Positions 1 to 6,192 of a DNA stretch of 25,252 nucleotides are shown piece by piece (within the stretch, counting starts at the first letter, position 1; the number at the start of each line of letters is the position of its first letter). The stretch is from positions 1-25,252 of IMG/VR virus record IMGVR_UViG_3300035698_002476. The stretch is one strand, 5' to 3'. Made by a program: the position numbers and the translations under genes. Below the pieces are notes generated by a model. That model did no database searches and had not been told where the DNA came from. It was given only the letters and a program-made list of their open reading frames with translations. The stretch is from a virus.

Positions 1-66
1 GCAGCTGCGGTGGCGCCCTATCCCAAACTCCGCGACAACCCGCGCGTTGAGGGCGCACTGTGGTGA
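1..66 (+). CDS. 3' end of an upstream gene (partial, unknown)
   Basis: The first 21 codons of the window read in frame 1 to a TGA at 64-66, giving a C-terminal tail that ends in VEGALW. The gene begins before the window, so its function cannot be judged. It is chosen over the other two frames because it uses G/C-ending codons like the rest of the window and its stop is followed by the only clear intergenic stretch in this part. Nothing in the fragment identifies a family. Confidence 0.45.
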   Translation, partial: AAAVAPYPKLRDNPRVEGALW

Positions 67-72
67 CCGCGG

Positions 73-98
73 TGCGTCATTATGACATCATGCGTCAT
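73..98 (+). repeat. Short direct repeat TGCGTCAT in an intergenic region
   Basis: The octamer TGCGTCAT occurs at 73-80 and again at 91-98, separated by the near-palindrome ATGACATCAT region. It lies just after the stop of the upstream gene and before the first small gene. The 18-base spacing (under two helical turns) could suit a regulator or a promoter-proximal operator, but no convincing -35/-10 pair is visible next to it. The role is inferred only from position. Confidence 0.35.
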
Positions 99-150
99 AA
101 GGCCCTCGCGCTTTGTACCTCCAACCCTCTCACCTCACGCCGTGAACACC

Positions 151-429
151 ATGAGACACGACCATCCAAGACGCTCCATGCTCAAAGAATCCTCAACCGA
201 TCAACCCTCGCAATGCACGCCGCGCTATCACGATGATCAACTAGACTCGCTCATGTTCGCTCGTGACGCGCTGCTTGAGGCTTACTGCGGTAACGCCTCG
301 GACGAGGTCGCGCCTTGCCAGGACGTCGCCCCTGCGAAGCCTGACGCGCACCTCGATGGGTGCGCGACGTCGAGCCGGCGGACAGATCGGACATCGCGCC
401 CGCGCGCGAGGAGGTTGCGTCGTGGGTGA
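151..429 (+). CDS. Small hypothetical phage protein
   Basis: This is a reading frame of about 92 residues whose stop overlaps the start of the next gene by 8 bases, the same tight junction seen between most genes in the window. Codon choice (many G/C third positions) and a plausible central helix (LDSLMFARDALLEAY) support coding. The C-terminus is very rich in Arg and Ser. The ATG at 151 is preferred because it follows a G-poor, C/A/T-rich leader like those before several other genes here, although no clear ribosome binding site is seen. In-frame alternatives are ATG 82 and ATG 178. No family is recognised. Confidence 0.4.
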   Translation: MRHDHPRRSMLKESSTDQPSQCTPRYHDDQLDSLMFARDALLEAYCGNASDEVAPCQDVAPAKPDAHLDGCATSSRRTDRTSRPRARRLRRG

Positions 430-862
430 CAAATTTAAGATCGCAGACATCAAGTTCGCACTAACCAAATCTCGCGGTACGGTGTCGGTAGCTGCGAAGT
501 CTCTCGGCATGGCGCGCAGCGCTCTATACAAGCGGATCAACGCGAGCGCCGCGCTGCAAGAGCTGTTGACAGATCTTCGCGAGCTTGAGGTCGACATGGC
601 TGAGGCGACGCTTGCCCAGATCATGCGCGACACCGCCGATCGGAAAACCCAGCTCAAGGCAGTCATCTACACGCTGGAGACGCACGGGCAATCGCGAGGT
701 TTCGGTTTGCCCAAGACCCTCAACCTCGCCACACCTCAACCTCTCACGCATGGCGTGACGGCGCTCGACATTGACGCATTGCCTCTTGAGCAACAGATTG
801 CTTTGCGCCAAGCTTTGCGCCAAGCCGCTCCCCAGACACCTCAGACCGGAGATGACACCTGA
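422..862 (+). CDS. Helix-turn-helix protein, candidate small terminase subunit
   Basis: This 146-residue protein starts at a GTG preceded by a strong GAGGAGG ribosome binding site 7 bases upstream; a longer in-frame extension to 263 lacks such a site. Residues about 18-40 look like a Fis-type helix-turn-helix (VSVAAKSLGMARSALYKRI). It is followed by an acidic helix (LTDLRELEVDMAEATLAQI) and a motif ending ETHGQSRGF, which resembles the helix plus HGKxRGY-like segment of many phage small terminase or DNA-packaging proteins. Such subunits bind the pac or cos site and hand DNA to the large terminase. The large terminase lies about 4 kb downstream, separated by the DNA modification cassette. A transcription regulator is the main alternative. 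Confidence 0.55.
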   Translation: MGDKFKIADIKFALTKSRGTVSVAAKSLGMARSALYKRINASAALQELLTDLRELEVDMAEATLAQIMRDTADRKTQLKAVIYTLETHGQSRGFGLPKTLNLATPQPLTHGVTALDIDALPLEQQIALRQALRQAAPQTPQTGDDT

Positions 863-1446
863 TGCCACGCAAGAAGATCGCACCTCAAGACGCCGCACCT
901 CGCATCGTGTCGATGCCCCTGGCGAAGCTCACGACCCACCCATCTAACCCCAGGCGCGGCGACGTGGAGGCGATCCGCGCCTCGATCCGCGCCAATGGCT
1001 TTTATGGTGTCGTCGTCGCGCAGGCCTCGACTATGCACATCATCGCGGGCAATCACAGATTCCTCGCCGCACAAGCAGAATCCCTCGATTCGATTATGGT
1101 CCACCTCGTCGACGTCGACGACGTGCGCGCGCGCGCCATCATGGCAGCCGACAACCGGACGTCCGACCTCGGCGGCTATGATGACGAGCGCTTGCTGGCG
1201 CTGTTGGAGGAGCTGCGAGGTCATGACGCGCTGGAGGGGACCGGCTATGACGATCAGGATCTTGAGCTTCTGCTTGGCAAGCTCAATCATGAATGGAGTG
1301 ATGAGGAGCTTGAGGGCGCCGAGGTCCTGACACCAGACGACACGATGATCAGGATCGTCGCCTTTGTGGAGGGCGAGGGCGACAAGGAGGAGCTTCAACA
1401 GCGCATCGCCTCCGCGCTTGACGATCGCGTCGTGATCTTTAAATGA
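862..1446 (+). CDS. ParB-like N-terminal domain protein
   Basis: This 194-residue protein carries a ParB/Srx-type fold in residues about 14-105: an N-terminal strand with HPSNPR (26-31), a helix with ASIRANGFYGVVVA, the nucleotide-box-like IIAGNHRFLAA (60-70) and a later AADNRTSDLGGYD (95-107). The C-terminal part is acidic, and the helix-turn-helix DNA-binding domain of chromosomal ParB proteins is absent. Phage proteins of this type are variously seen as nucleases, methylase partners or regulators; which applies here cannot be decided. It overlaps the preceding gene (TGATG) and the following dpdA-like gene (ATGA), suggesting co-translation and possibly a role in packaging or in directing DNA modification. 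The link to modification is an inference from position only. Confidence 0.75.
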   Translation: MPRKKIAPQDAAPRIVSMPLAKLTTHPSNPRRGDVEAIRASIRANGFYGVVVAQASTMHIIAGNHRFLAAQAESLDSIMVHLVDVDDVRARAIMAADNRTSDLGGYDDERLLALLEELRGHDALEGTGYDDQDLELLLGKLNHEWSDEELEGAEVLTPDDTMIRIVAFVEGEGDKEELQQRIASALDDRVVIFK

Positions 1447-2309
1447 ACATCCTGTTGTCTTATCACTACTTTCAGGACCCAGCGCTGTTCGCGCAGCTCC
1501 ACGCGGCAGGCGTGCGTGTCCTTCTCGACTCCGGCGCTTACAGCGCGTTTACTCTCGGCAAGCCCATCAACCTGGAGGAGTATGCGCGCTTTGCTCGCGA
1601 GGTGCGCCCCTACATCGTGCGATGCTTTACCCTTGATGTGATCGGCGATCCCGCCCTCAGCGTCCAGCAGCAGGCTTACCTGAAGCGCTCAGGCATCAAC
1701 CCTATCCCGGTCTGGCATGATCAGCGCGGCGACATGTCGGGCCTTGATGCATTCCTGGAGGGCGAGGACTATGTTTCGCTCGGGGGCCTCGCGAGCGCCT
1801 TCGCAGGCAAGGCGAACTACCACCTCGGCAAGCACAAGCTCATGGCGCGCATCACGGGCTTTATCAAAGCTGTCAACAAGCGCGCGGGCATTCATCTGCT
1901 GGGTTATGGCAACATCAACAACATCCAAAAGCTCGGGGCGCACATCACCTCGGTCGACACCTCCACCGACAGTATGCAACGAAAATTCGGCATTGCAATG
2001 CACGTGCTCGACCCTGTGACATTGCAAGGCGTCATGTTGCCCTCCGGGCGCTCTGGGCTCAAGGAGCTGAGCAGGATCAATTTCCTGCGCACCTTTCGGC
2101 GCCTCGCCAAAGATGACAGCCTGGAGATCCCCGACCTATACAACCTCGAAAAGCAGGCCATCAATCACTATGGGGGATGCCTTATAGCCTATGGGGGATG
2201 GCTGCTGCGCTCGCGATTGCTCAAATGTCAATACTACACAGCGATTACTGGTAGATCGGATGTGGAGATGATCTTGAAGATTCACCAATTGCATACGAGG
2301 TCGACATGA
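1443..2309 (+). CDS. dpdA: DpdA-like DNA guanine transglycosylase
   Basis: This 288-residue protein resembles the TGT-fold DpdA family, which swaps guanine in DNA for a 7-deazaguanine base. Supporting motifs are LLDSGAYSAF (27-36, with D29 a candidate active-site Asp), CFTLDVIGDP (61-70, with D65), PIPVWHD (87-93), YVSLGGLA and the later SVDTST element, matching the strand-end catalytic and base-recognition loops of TGT-like barrels. The Cys-rich zinc site of tRNA TGT enzymes is not present. The start ATG overlaps the ParB-like stop, and the stop overlaps queC. Immediately following genes encode all four preQ0 synthesis enzymes, which is what makes the assignment strong. Near the C-terminus a 12-base direct repeat encodes a doubled YGG motif. 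The precise DpdA subtype and target motif cannot be read from the sequence. Confidence 0.88.
   Translation: MNILLSYHYFQDPALFAQLHAAGVRVLLDSGAYSAFTLGKPINLEEYARFAREVRPYIVRCFTLDVIGDPALSVQQQAYLKRSGINPIPVWHDQRGDMSGLDAFLEGEDYVSLGGLASAFAGKANYHLGKHKLMARITGFIKAVNKRAGIHLLGYGNINNIQKLGAHITSVDTSTDSMQRKFGIAMHVLDPVTLQGVMLPSGRSGLKELSRINFLRTFRRLAKDDSLEIPDLYNLEKQAINHYGGCLIAYGGWLLRSRLLKCQYYTAITGRSDVEMILKIHQLHTRST
2168..2200 (+). repeat. 21-bp-period direct repeat inside the dpdA-like gene
   Basis: CTATGGGGGATG occurs at 2168-2179 and again at 2189-2200, a period of 21 bases, so the frame is kept. The protein reads YGG-C-L followed by YGG-W-L seven residues later. It may be a recent small in-frame duplication near the C-terminus or a functional repeated motif. 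Confidence 0.7.
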
Positions 2310-3016
2310 AACACGAACCATTGAAGTCGCACAAGGCGCCATTGCTCGTCGTCGTCTCAGGCGGGCAAGACTCGCTGACGTGCCTCCACTGGGCGCGCAC
2401 GCAATCTGATGACGTGCGCGCCTTGAGCTTTGATTACGGTCAGCGCCATCGCGTTGAGCTGGACTGCGCAGCGCGTGCGTGCGCCAAGCTCGGCGTACCT
2501 CACGAGGTGATCAAGCTGCCCATCGCGCAGCTGGCGCCAAACAGCTCGCTGACGAGCAACGCCATCGAGGTCAGCAGCTCCACAGACGCGCGCGGCTTGC
2601 CGACGAGCTTTGTTCCAGGGCGCAATCTGGTCATGCTCACGGCAGCGGCGAGCTACGCCGCCGCGCGCGGCATCTATTGCATCATCACGGGAGTGTGCCA
2701 AACAGATGAGGCAGGTTATCCCGACTGCCGTGAGCAAACCATCGCGACGCTGTCCGACGCCATCGCGCTGGGCCTCGGCATGGAGCTTGACGACTTCACG
2801 ATCTCAACGCCGCTGATGTCCCTCACCAAGGCCCAAACGTTTCATCTGGCCGCCGAGCTTGGCGTTCTCGACCTCGTCATCGAGGACTCGCACACCTGCT
2901 ATAACGGCGACCGAACACTGCGGCATGGCTGGGGTTATGGTTGCGACGCGTGCGCTGCCTGCAAGCTCAGGGCTGAGGGCTGGCGCGCTTTCCTGAAGGA
3001 GCGGAAACGATGCTGA
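2306..3016 (+). CDS. queC: 7-cyano-7-deazaguanine (preQ0) synthase QueC
   Basis: QueC uses ATP and ammonia to turn 7-carboxy-7-deazaguanine into preQ0 in the cytoplasm. The 236-residue length matches ordinary QueC. The PP-loop SGGQDS is at residues 18-23, followed by the family's FDYGQRHRVEL segment, the VPGRN motif, TGVCQTDEAGYPDCR and the zinc-binding cysteines C198, C213, C216 and C219 (HTCYNG then GCDACAACKLR). It is not fused to a glutaminase-like domain, so it is not the Gat-QueC type that makes archaeosine-like bases. The ATG overlaps the dpdA-like stop, with GAGG 5 bases upstream, and its own stop overlaps queD by 7 bases. Confidence 0.97.
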   Translation: MKHEPLKSHKAPLLVVVSGGQDSLTCLHWARTQSDDVRALSFDYGQRHRVELDCAARACAKLGVPHEVIKLPIAQLAPNSSLTSNAIEVSSSTDARGLPTSFVPGRNLVMLTAAASYAAARGIYCIITGVCQTDEAGYPDCREQTIATLSDAIALGLGMELDDFTISTPLMSLTKAQTFHLAAELGVLDLVIEDSHTCYNGDRTLRHGWGYGCDACAACKLRAEGWRAFLKERKRC

Positions 3017-3441
3017 CCATCACGCTCACGCATCGCGTCGAAATGGCGCATCGCCTGTCGCACCCCGACGCGCCGATCAAGTGCCAGTCAATCCATGGTC
3101 ACTCATGGCGCGTCGACGTCACGCTAACCGCAAAAGAGCTTGATAGCTGCGATATGCTCATGGAGTTTGGCGTCTTCAAGCGCGCGTGGCGCGCGGTTCT
3201 CGATGCGCGTTATGATCATTGCCTGATCGTCGCGCGAGGCGATGTCGTCGCCGACGCGATTCGACGCGCGCATCCCGACGCGCGCATCACCGAGATCGAG
3301 GCGCAACCAACCACGGAATCCATCGCCCAAGACATCGCTGAACAGACCACCTACCTCCTCACGAGGTTGGGCGCTGTCGCCATTCTGGCGAGCGTTCACC
3401 TGCAAGAGACACCCTCCAACGCAGCGAGCTACCATGTATAA
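3010..3441 (+). CDS. queD: 6-carboxy-tetrahydropterin synthase QueD
   Basis: QueD converts dihydroneopterin triphosphate, made from GTP by FolE, into 6-carboxy-5,6,7,8-tetrahydropterin. This 143-residue protein shows the zinc ligands H14 (EMAHRL), H29 and H31 (IHGHSW), the nucleophilic cysteine C25 four residues before H29, the D69-H70 pair (ARYDHCL) and glutamates in TTESIAQ (E103) and LQETPSN (E133). These match the QueD/PTPS family, including the cysteine that separates QueD from mammalian PTPS. It overlaps queC upstream and queE downstream, so supply of pathway enzymes is probably translationally coupled. Confidence 0.95.
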   Translation: MLTITLTHRVEMAHRLSHPDAPIKCQSIHGHSWRVDVTLTAKELDSCDMLMEFGVFKRAWRAVLDARYDHCLIVARGDVVADAIRRAHPDARITEIEAQPTTESIAQDIAEQTTYLLTRLGAVAILASVHLQETPSNAASYHV

Positions 3442-4099
3442 GCAGCAGCCTAATCCAGACGTCGGCGAGATCGCACCACGGGGGCATTACAGCGTCTGTG
3501 AGACCTTCGTCAGCACCCAGGGCGAGGGCGTCCTCTCGGGCGTCGTGATGGTCTTTATCAGATTCGCTAAATGCAATCTGCGATGCTCGGTCGCTAATAC
3601 CGGCTTCGACTGCGACACGGACTTTCAAGTTGGTCGCATCATGACGGCGTCCGAGATCGTCAACGAGGCGCGCGCCCTGTCGCCGCGCGCGAGCTGGGTG
3701 TTGCTCACTGGCGGCGAGCCAGCACTCCAGGTTGATGAGGCGCTGATCGAGGGTCTGCGAGCCGAGGGCTTTAAGATCGCCATGGAGAGCAACGGCACCA
3801 CGCGCTTGCGCTATGAGGTCGATCACCTGACGATCTCGCCCAAGAGCGCGTGGCACACAATCCATCAACGCCAGTGTCATGAGCTGCGCATCGTGCGCAG
3901 CGCTCGACAGGCCCTCCCAAGCGGCGACGTGATACGCGACGACCTCCTCATCCAAGCCGACGCGCTCGTCCTCTCTCCGGGGTTCCTGGCGAGCGGCGCG
4001 CTTGATCCCGAGGCGTTGGCGTGGTGCGAGCAGCTCGTGATTGATCAACCCGAGTGGCGCCTGTCGATCCAGCAACACAAACTCCGGGGCGTGCGATGA
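3434..4099 (+). CDS. queE: 7-carboxy-7-deazaguanine synthase QueE (radical SAM)
   Basis: QueE is the radical SAM enzyme that contracts the pterin ring of the QueD product to give 7-carboxy-7-deazaguanine. The ATG at 3434, overlapping queD by 8 bases, gives 221 residues; a longer frame to 3242 would lie inside queD. Seen motifs are [10 protein letters not shown] (23-32), the cluster region [27 protein letters not shown] (92-99), ESNGT (118-122), SPKSAW and the C-terminal QQHKLRGVR. The iron-sulfur cysteines appear to be C47, C51 and C60, a CX3CX8C spacing instead of the standard CX3CX2C. Family variants with enlarged cluster loops exist, so activity is still expected. Confidence 0.93.
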   Translation: MYKQQPNPDVGEIAPRGHYSVCETFVSTQGEGVLSGVVMVFIRFAKCNLRCSVANTGFDCDTDFQVGRIMTASEIVNEARALSPRASWVLLTGGEPALQVDEALIEGLRAEGFKIAMESNGTTRLRYEVDHLTISPKSAWHTIHQRQCHELRIVRSARQALPSGDVIRDDLLIQADALVLSPGFLASGALDPEALAWCEQLVIDQPEWRLSIQQHKLRGVR

Positions 4100-4689
4100 G
4101 CCAAGATCCTGACGACGTCATCAAGCGGGGACTGGCAGCGCTCATCGCGCGCGTGGGCGACGACCCCGCGCGCGATGGCGTACTCAAGACCCCCGCGCGT
4201 GCGCTGGCAGCTTGGCGTGAGGTGTGCTCAGGGTACGCGCTGGACCCCGCGCAGATTCTGTCGACGAGCTTCGACCTATCTGACGTCGAGGGGACGTCAG
4301 GTTATGACGGTCTCATCCTGCTGCGCGAGATCGATTTCTGCAGCTCGTGCGAGCATCACATGCTGCCGTTTATCGGCAAGGCGCACGTTGGCTACATCCC
4401 TGGCGATGCAGGTCAGGTCGTTGGATTATCCAAGCTTGCGCGACTAGTCGACTGCTTCGCGCGCCGCCTGCAATGCCAAGAGCGCTTAACCGATCAGATC
4501 GCGCACGCGCTCGACATCCACCTCAAACCGCGCGGTGTGATCGTCGTCATCGAGGCTGAGCATTTCTGCATGCGCTTGCGCGGCGTGCGCAAGTCGACCT
4601 CGACCATGATCACAAGCTCACTGCGCGGCGTGCTGCGTGACGACCCCTCGGCGCGCGCCGAGGCCATCGCGCTGATCAAGGGCAGATGA
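4096..4689 (+). CDS. folE: GTP cyclohydrolase I (FolE)
   Basis: FolE opens GTP to dihydroneopterin triphosphate, the entry step of preQ0 synthesis. The ATG at 4096 overlaps the queE stop (ATGA) and gives 197 residues, close to the family norm. The diagnostic [10 protein letters not shown] is at 83-92 with zinc ligands C85 and H88, and the third ligand and catalytic His lie in [12 protein letters not shown] (H156, C158). GHP-type substrate features such as GYIPG and [12 protein letters not shown] are also present. A phage-borne FolE would raise flux to preQ0 independently of host folate regulation. The stop overlaps the terminase start, tying this pathway to the packaging genes. Confidence 0.97.
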   Translation: MSQDPDDVIKRGLAALIARVGDDPARDGVLKTPARALAAWREVCSGYALDPAQILSTSFDLSDVEGTSGYDGLILLREIDFCSSCEHHMLPFIGKAHVGYIPGDAGQVVGLSKLARLVDCFARRLQCQERLTDQIAHALDIHLKPRGVIVVIEAEHFCMRLRGVRKSTSTMITSSLRGVLRDDPSARAEAIALIKGR

Positions 4690-6191
4690 TGTCGAAGCCG
4701 CTCCGTCTCAACCTGGAGGAGGAGTTGCTGAAGCTCGACCGTGCCATCGCGCGGTCGAGCTTCACCGAGTTCGTGAAGCTCGTCAGGCCTGAGTTTGGCG
4801 AGGCGACATGGTTCCATGCTTTCATCATGGACCGCCTGCAAGCCCTGTCGATGAGCGACGAGCTTGATAGGACGCGCCTGGGTATGGCCCTGCCTCCAGG
4901 TCACGCCAAAAGCGAGTATGCGCTGCTCTATTGTGCATGGTTGATAGGGTGCGATCCTGACATGCGCATCATGTATGTCACCTACCAAAGCGAGTTCGCA
5001 CAGAAGCAGCTTGAGCGCTTGAAAGAGATCGTCAAGCTGCGCGCTTATATCCGATTGTTTGGTCAGCGCATCAACGATCGCCGCGTCGTGTCTGATGTCA
5101 AAAGAGGCAAAGCAAACAACAAACGCGAGTTCGGCCTCATAGGCGGATCGGGTTCTGTTATGGCCTGTGGGTTTGACGGAGGCATCACAGGCGGTCGCGC
5201 CGACCTCGTCGTGATTGATGACCCGTTCAAGGGCCACGAGGACGCCAACTCAAAGACGCTCCGTGAGAAGCGCTGGCAGGCATATCAAAGCGAGGTCCTG
5301 AGCCGTTATCGCGTTGGGCGTCCTTTCCGTATTCTCATGCTTTTCACGCGTTGGCATTTGGATGATCTGACTGGTCGCTGTCGCGAGCTGGAGCCCGACC
5401 TGTGGACGTGGGTTGAGATCAGCGCACTGCGTGAGGGCGCCAACGAGGATGAGGAGTTGGAGGCTTGCGACCCGCGTGACGAGAGCGAAGCGCTGTGGCC
5501 TGAGGCGATCAGCGCTTCGTTGCTCGTGCGACGCCGTGAGGTGGCCCCTGAGGTGTTTGCTTGCATCTATCAGCAGAAGCCCGTCCCTGACGGCGGCGCG
5601 ATCTTCAAGAGCAGCTGGTGGCGCACCTGGGAGGTCTTGCCCGATTTGGTTGGCGCGACGTGGGTGCAGTCTTGGGATATGCGCGGCGGCGGCAAGGTCG
5701 ACAGGGGCTCGTTTGCAGTCGGGCAGCTTTGGGTTCGACCGCTCAACAGCGCGAACAGTTATCTGGTCGATCAGGTGCGCGGCCGCTGGTCGCCCTCCGA
5801 GACGCACGTGGCGTTTCTGGAGGTGCAGCGGCGCAAGCCCTGGAGCTTCGCGCGCACCGTGCTCGTGGAGGCGAAAGCAGACGGCGTCGGTGTGATCGGC
5901 TTGCGAGGTAATGAGGTGCCTGGCATCACGCCGATCATGCCGCGCTATGACAAGGTCACGCGCGCTCGCAATGTGACGCCCATCGTGGCGGCGGGCAATG
6001 CTTACATCCCGGCTCGTGCTGAATGGCGTGCGACGTGGGACTATGAGCATATGACGTTCCCTGCAAGCGCCAACGACGACCAGGTCGACGCGTCAACGCA
6101 GGCGCTTGACTACCTCTATCAAGCGCAAGAGATCGAGCAGTCTGAAGAAGAAATTGCTGCCGCCTCGTGGGCGGCCATGATGGGAGCATGA
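4686..6191 (+). CDS. terL: Terminase large subunit
   Basis: This is the ATPase-nuclease motor that cuts concatemers and pumps DNA into proheads. The 501-residue protein has a Walker A-like LPPGHAKSE (about 69-77), Walker B LVVIDDP (174-180) and motif III FTRWH (220-224). The C-terminal RNase H-like nuclease shows acidic residues in SWDMRG (D331), LVEAKADG (E395) and ANDDQVDA (D464, D465, D468). Two adjacent ATGs (4686 and 4689) overlap the folE stop; either may be used. The family is the phage TIGR01630-like terminase group, in line with a headful or cos packaging myophage; the packaging type cannot be told here. Confidence 0.96.
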   Translation: MMSKPLRLNLEEELLKLDRAIARSSFTEFVKLVRPEFGEATWFHAFIMDRLQALSMSDELDRTRLGMALPPGHAKSEYALLYCAWLIGCDPDMRIMYVTYQSEFAQKQLERLKEIVKLRAYIRLFGQRINDRRVVSDVKRGKANNKREFGLIGGSGSVMACGFDGGITGGRADLVVIDDPFKGHEDANSKTLREKRWQAYQSEVLSRYRVGRPFRILMLFTRWHLDDLTGRCRELEPDLWTWVEISALREGANEDEELEACDPRDESEALWPEAISASLLVRRREVAPEVFACIYQQKPVPDGGAIFKSSWWRTWEVLPDLVGATWVQSWDMRGGGKVDRGSFAVGQLWVRPLNSANSYLVDQVRGRWSPSETHVAFLEVQRRKPWSFARTVLVEAKADGVGVIGLRGNEVPGITPIMPRYDKVTRARNVTPIVAAGNAYIPARAEWRATWDYEHMTFPASANDDQVDASTQALDYLYQAQEIEQSEEEIAAASWAAMMGA

Positions 6192-6192
6192 C

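Noticed and set aside
241-1398. Long minus-strand reading frames opposite the first genes
   Set aside because: They mirror strongly coded plus-strand genes, have no ribosome sites or recognisable motifs, and arise from the high GC content. The same holds for all other minus-strand frames.
2306-3016. Gat-QueC fusion or archaeosine-type pathway
   Set aside because: QueC is of normal length and ends right after the zinc cysteines, with no amidotransferase domain.
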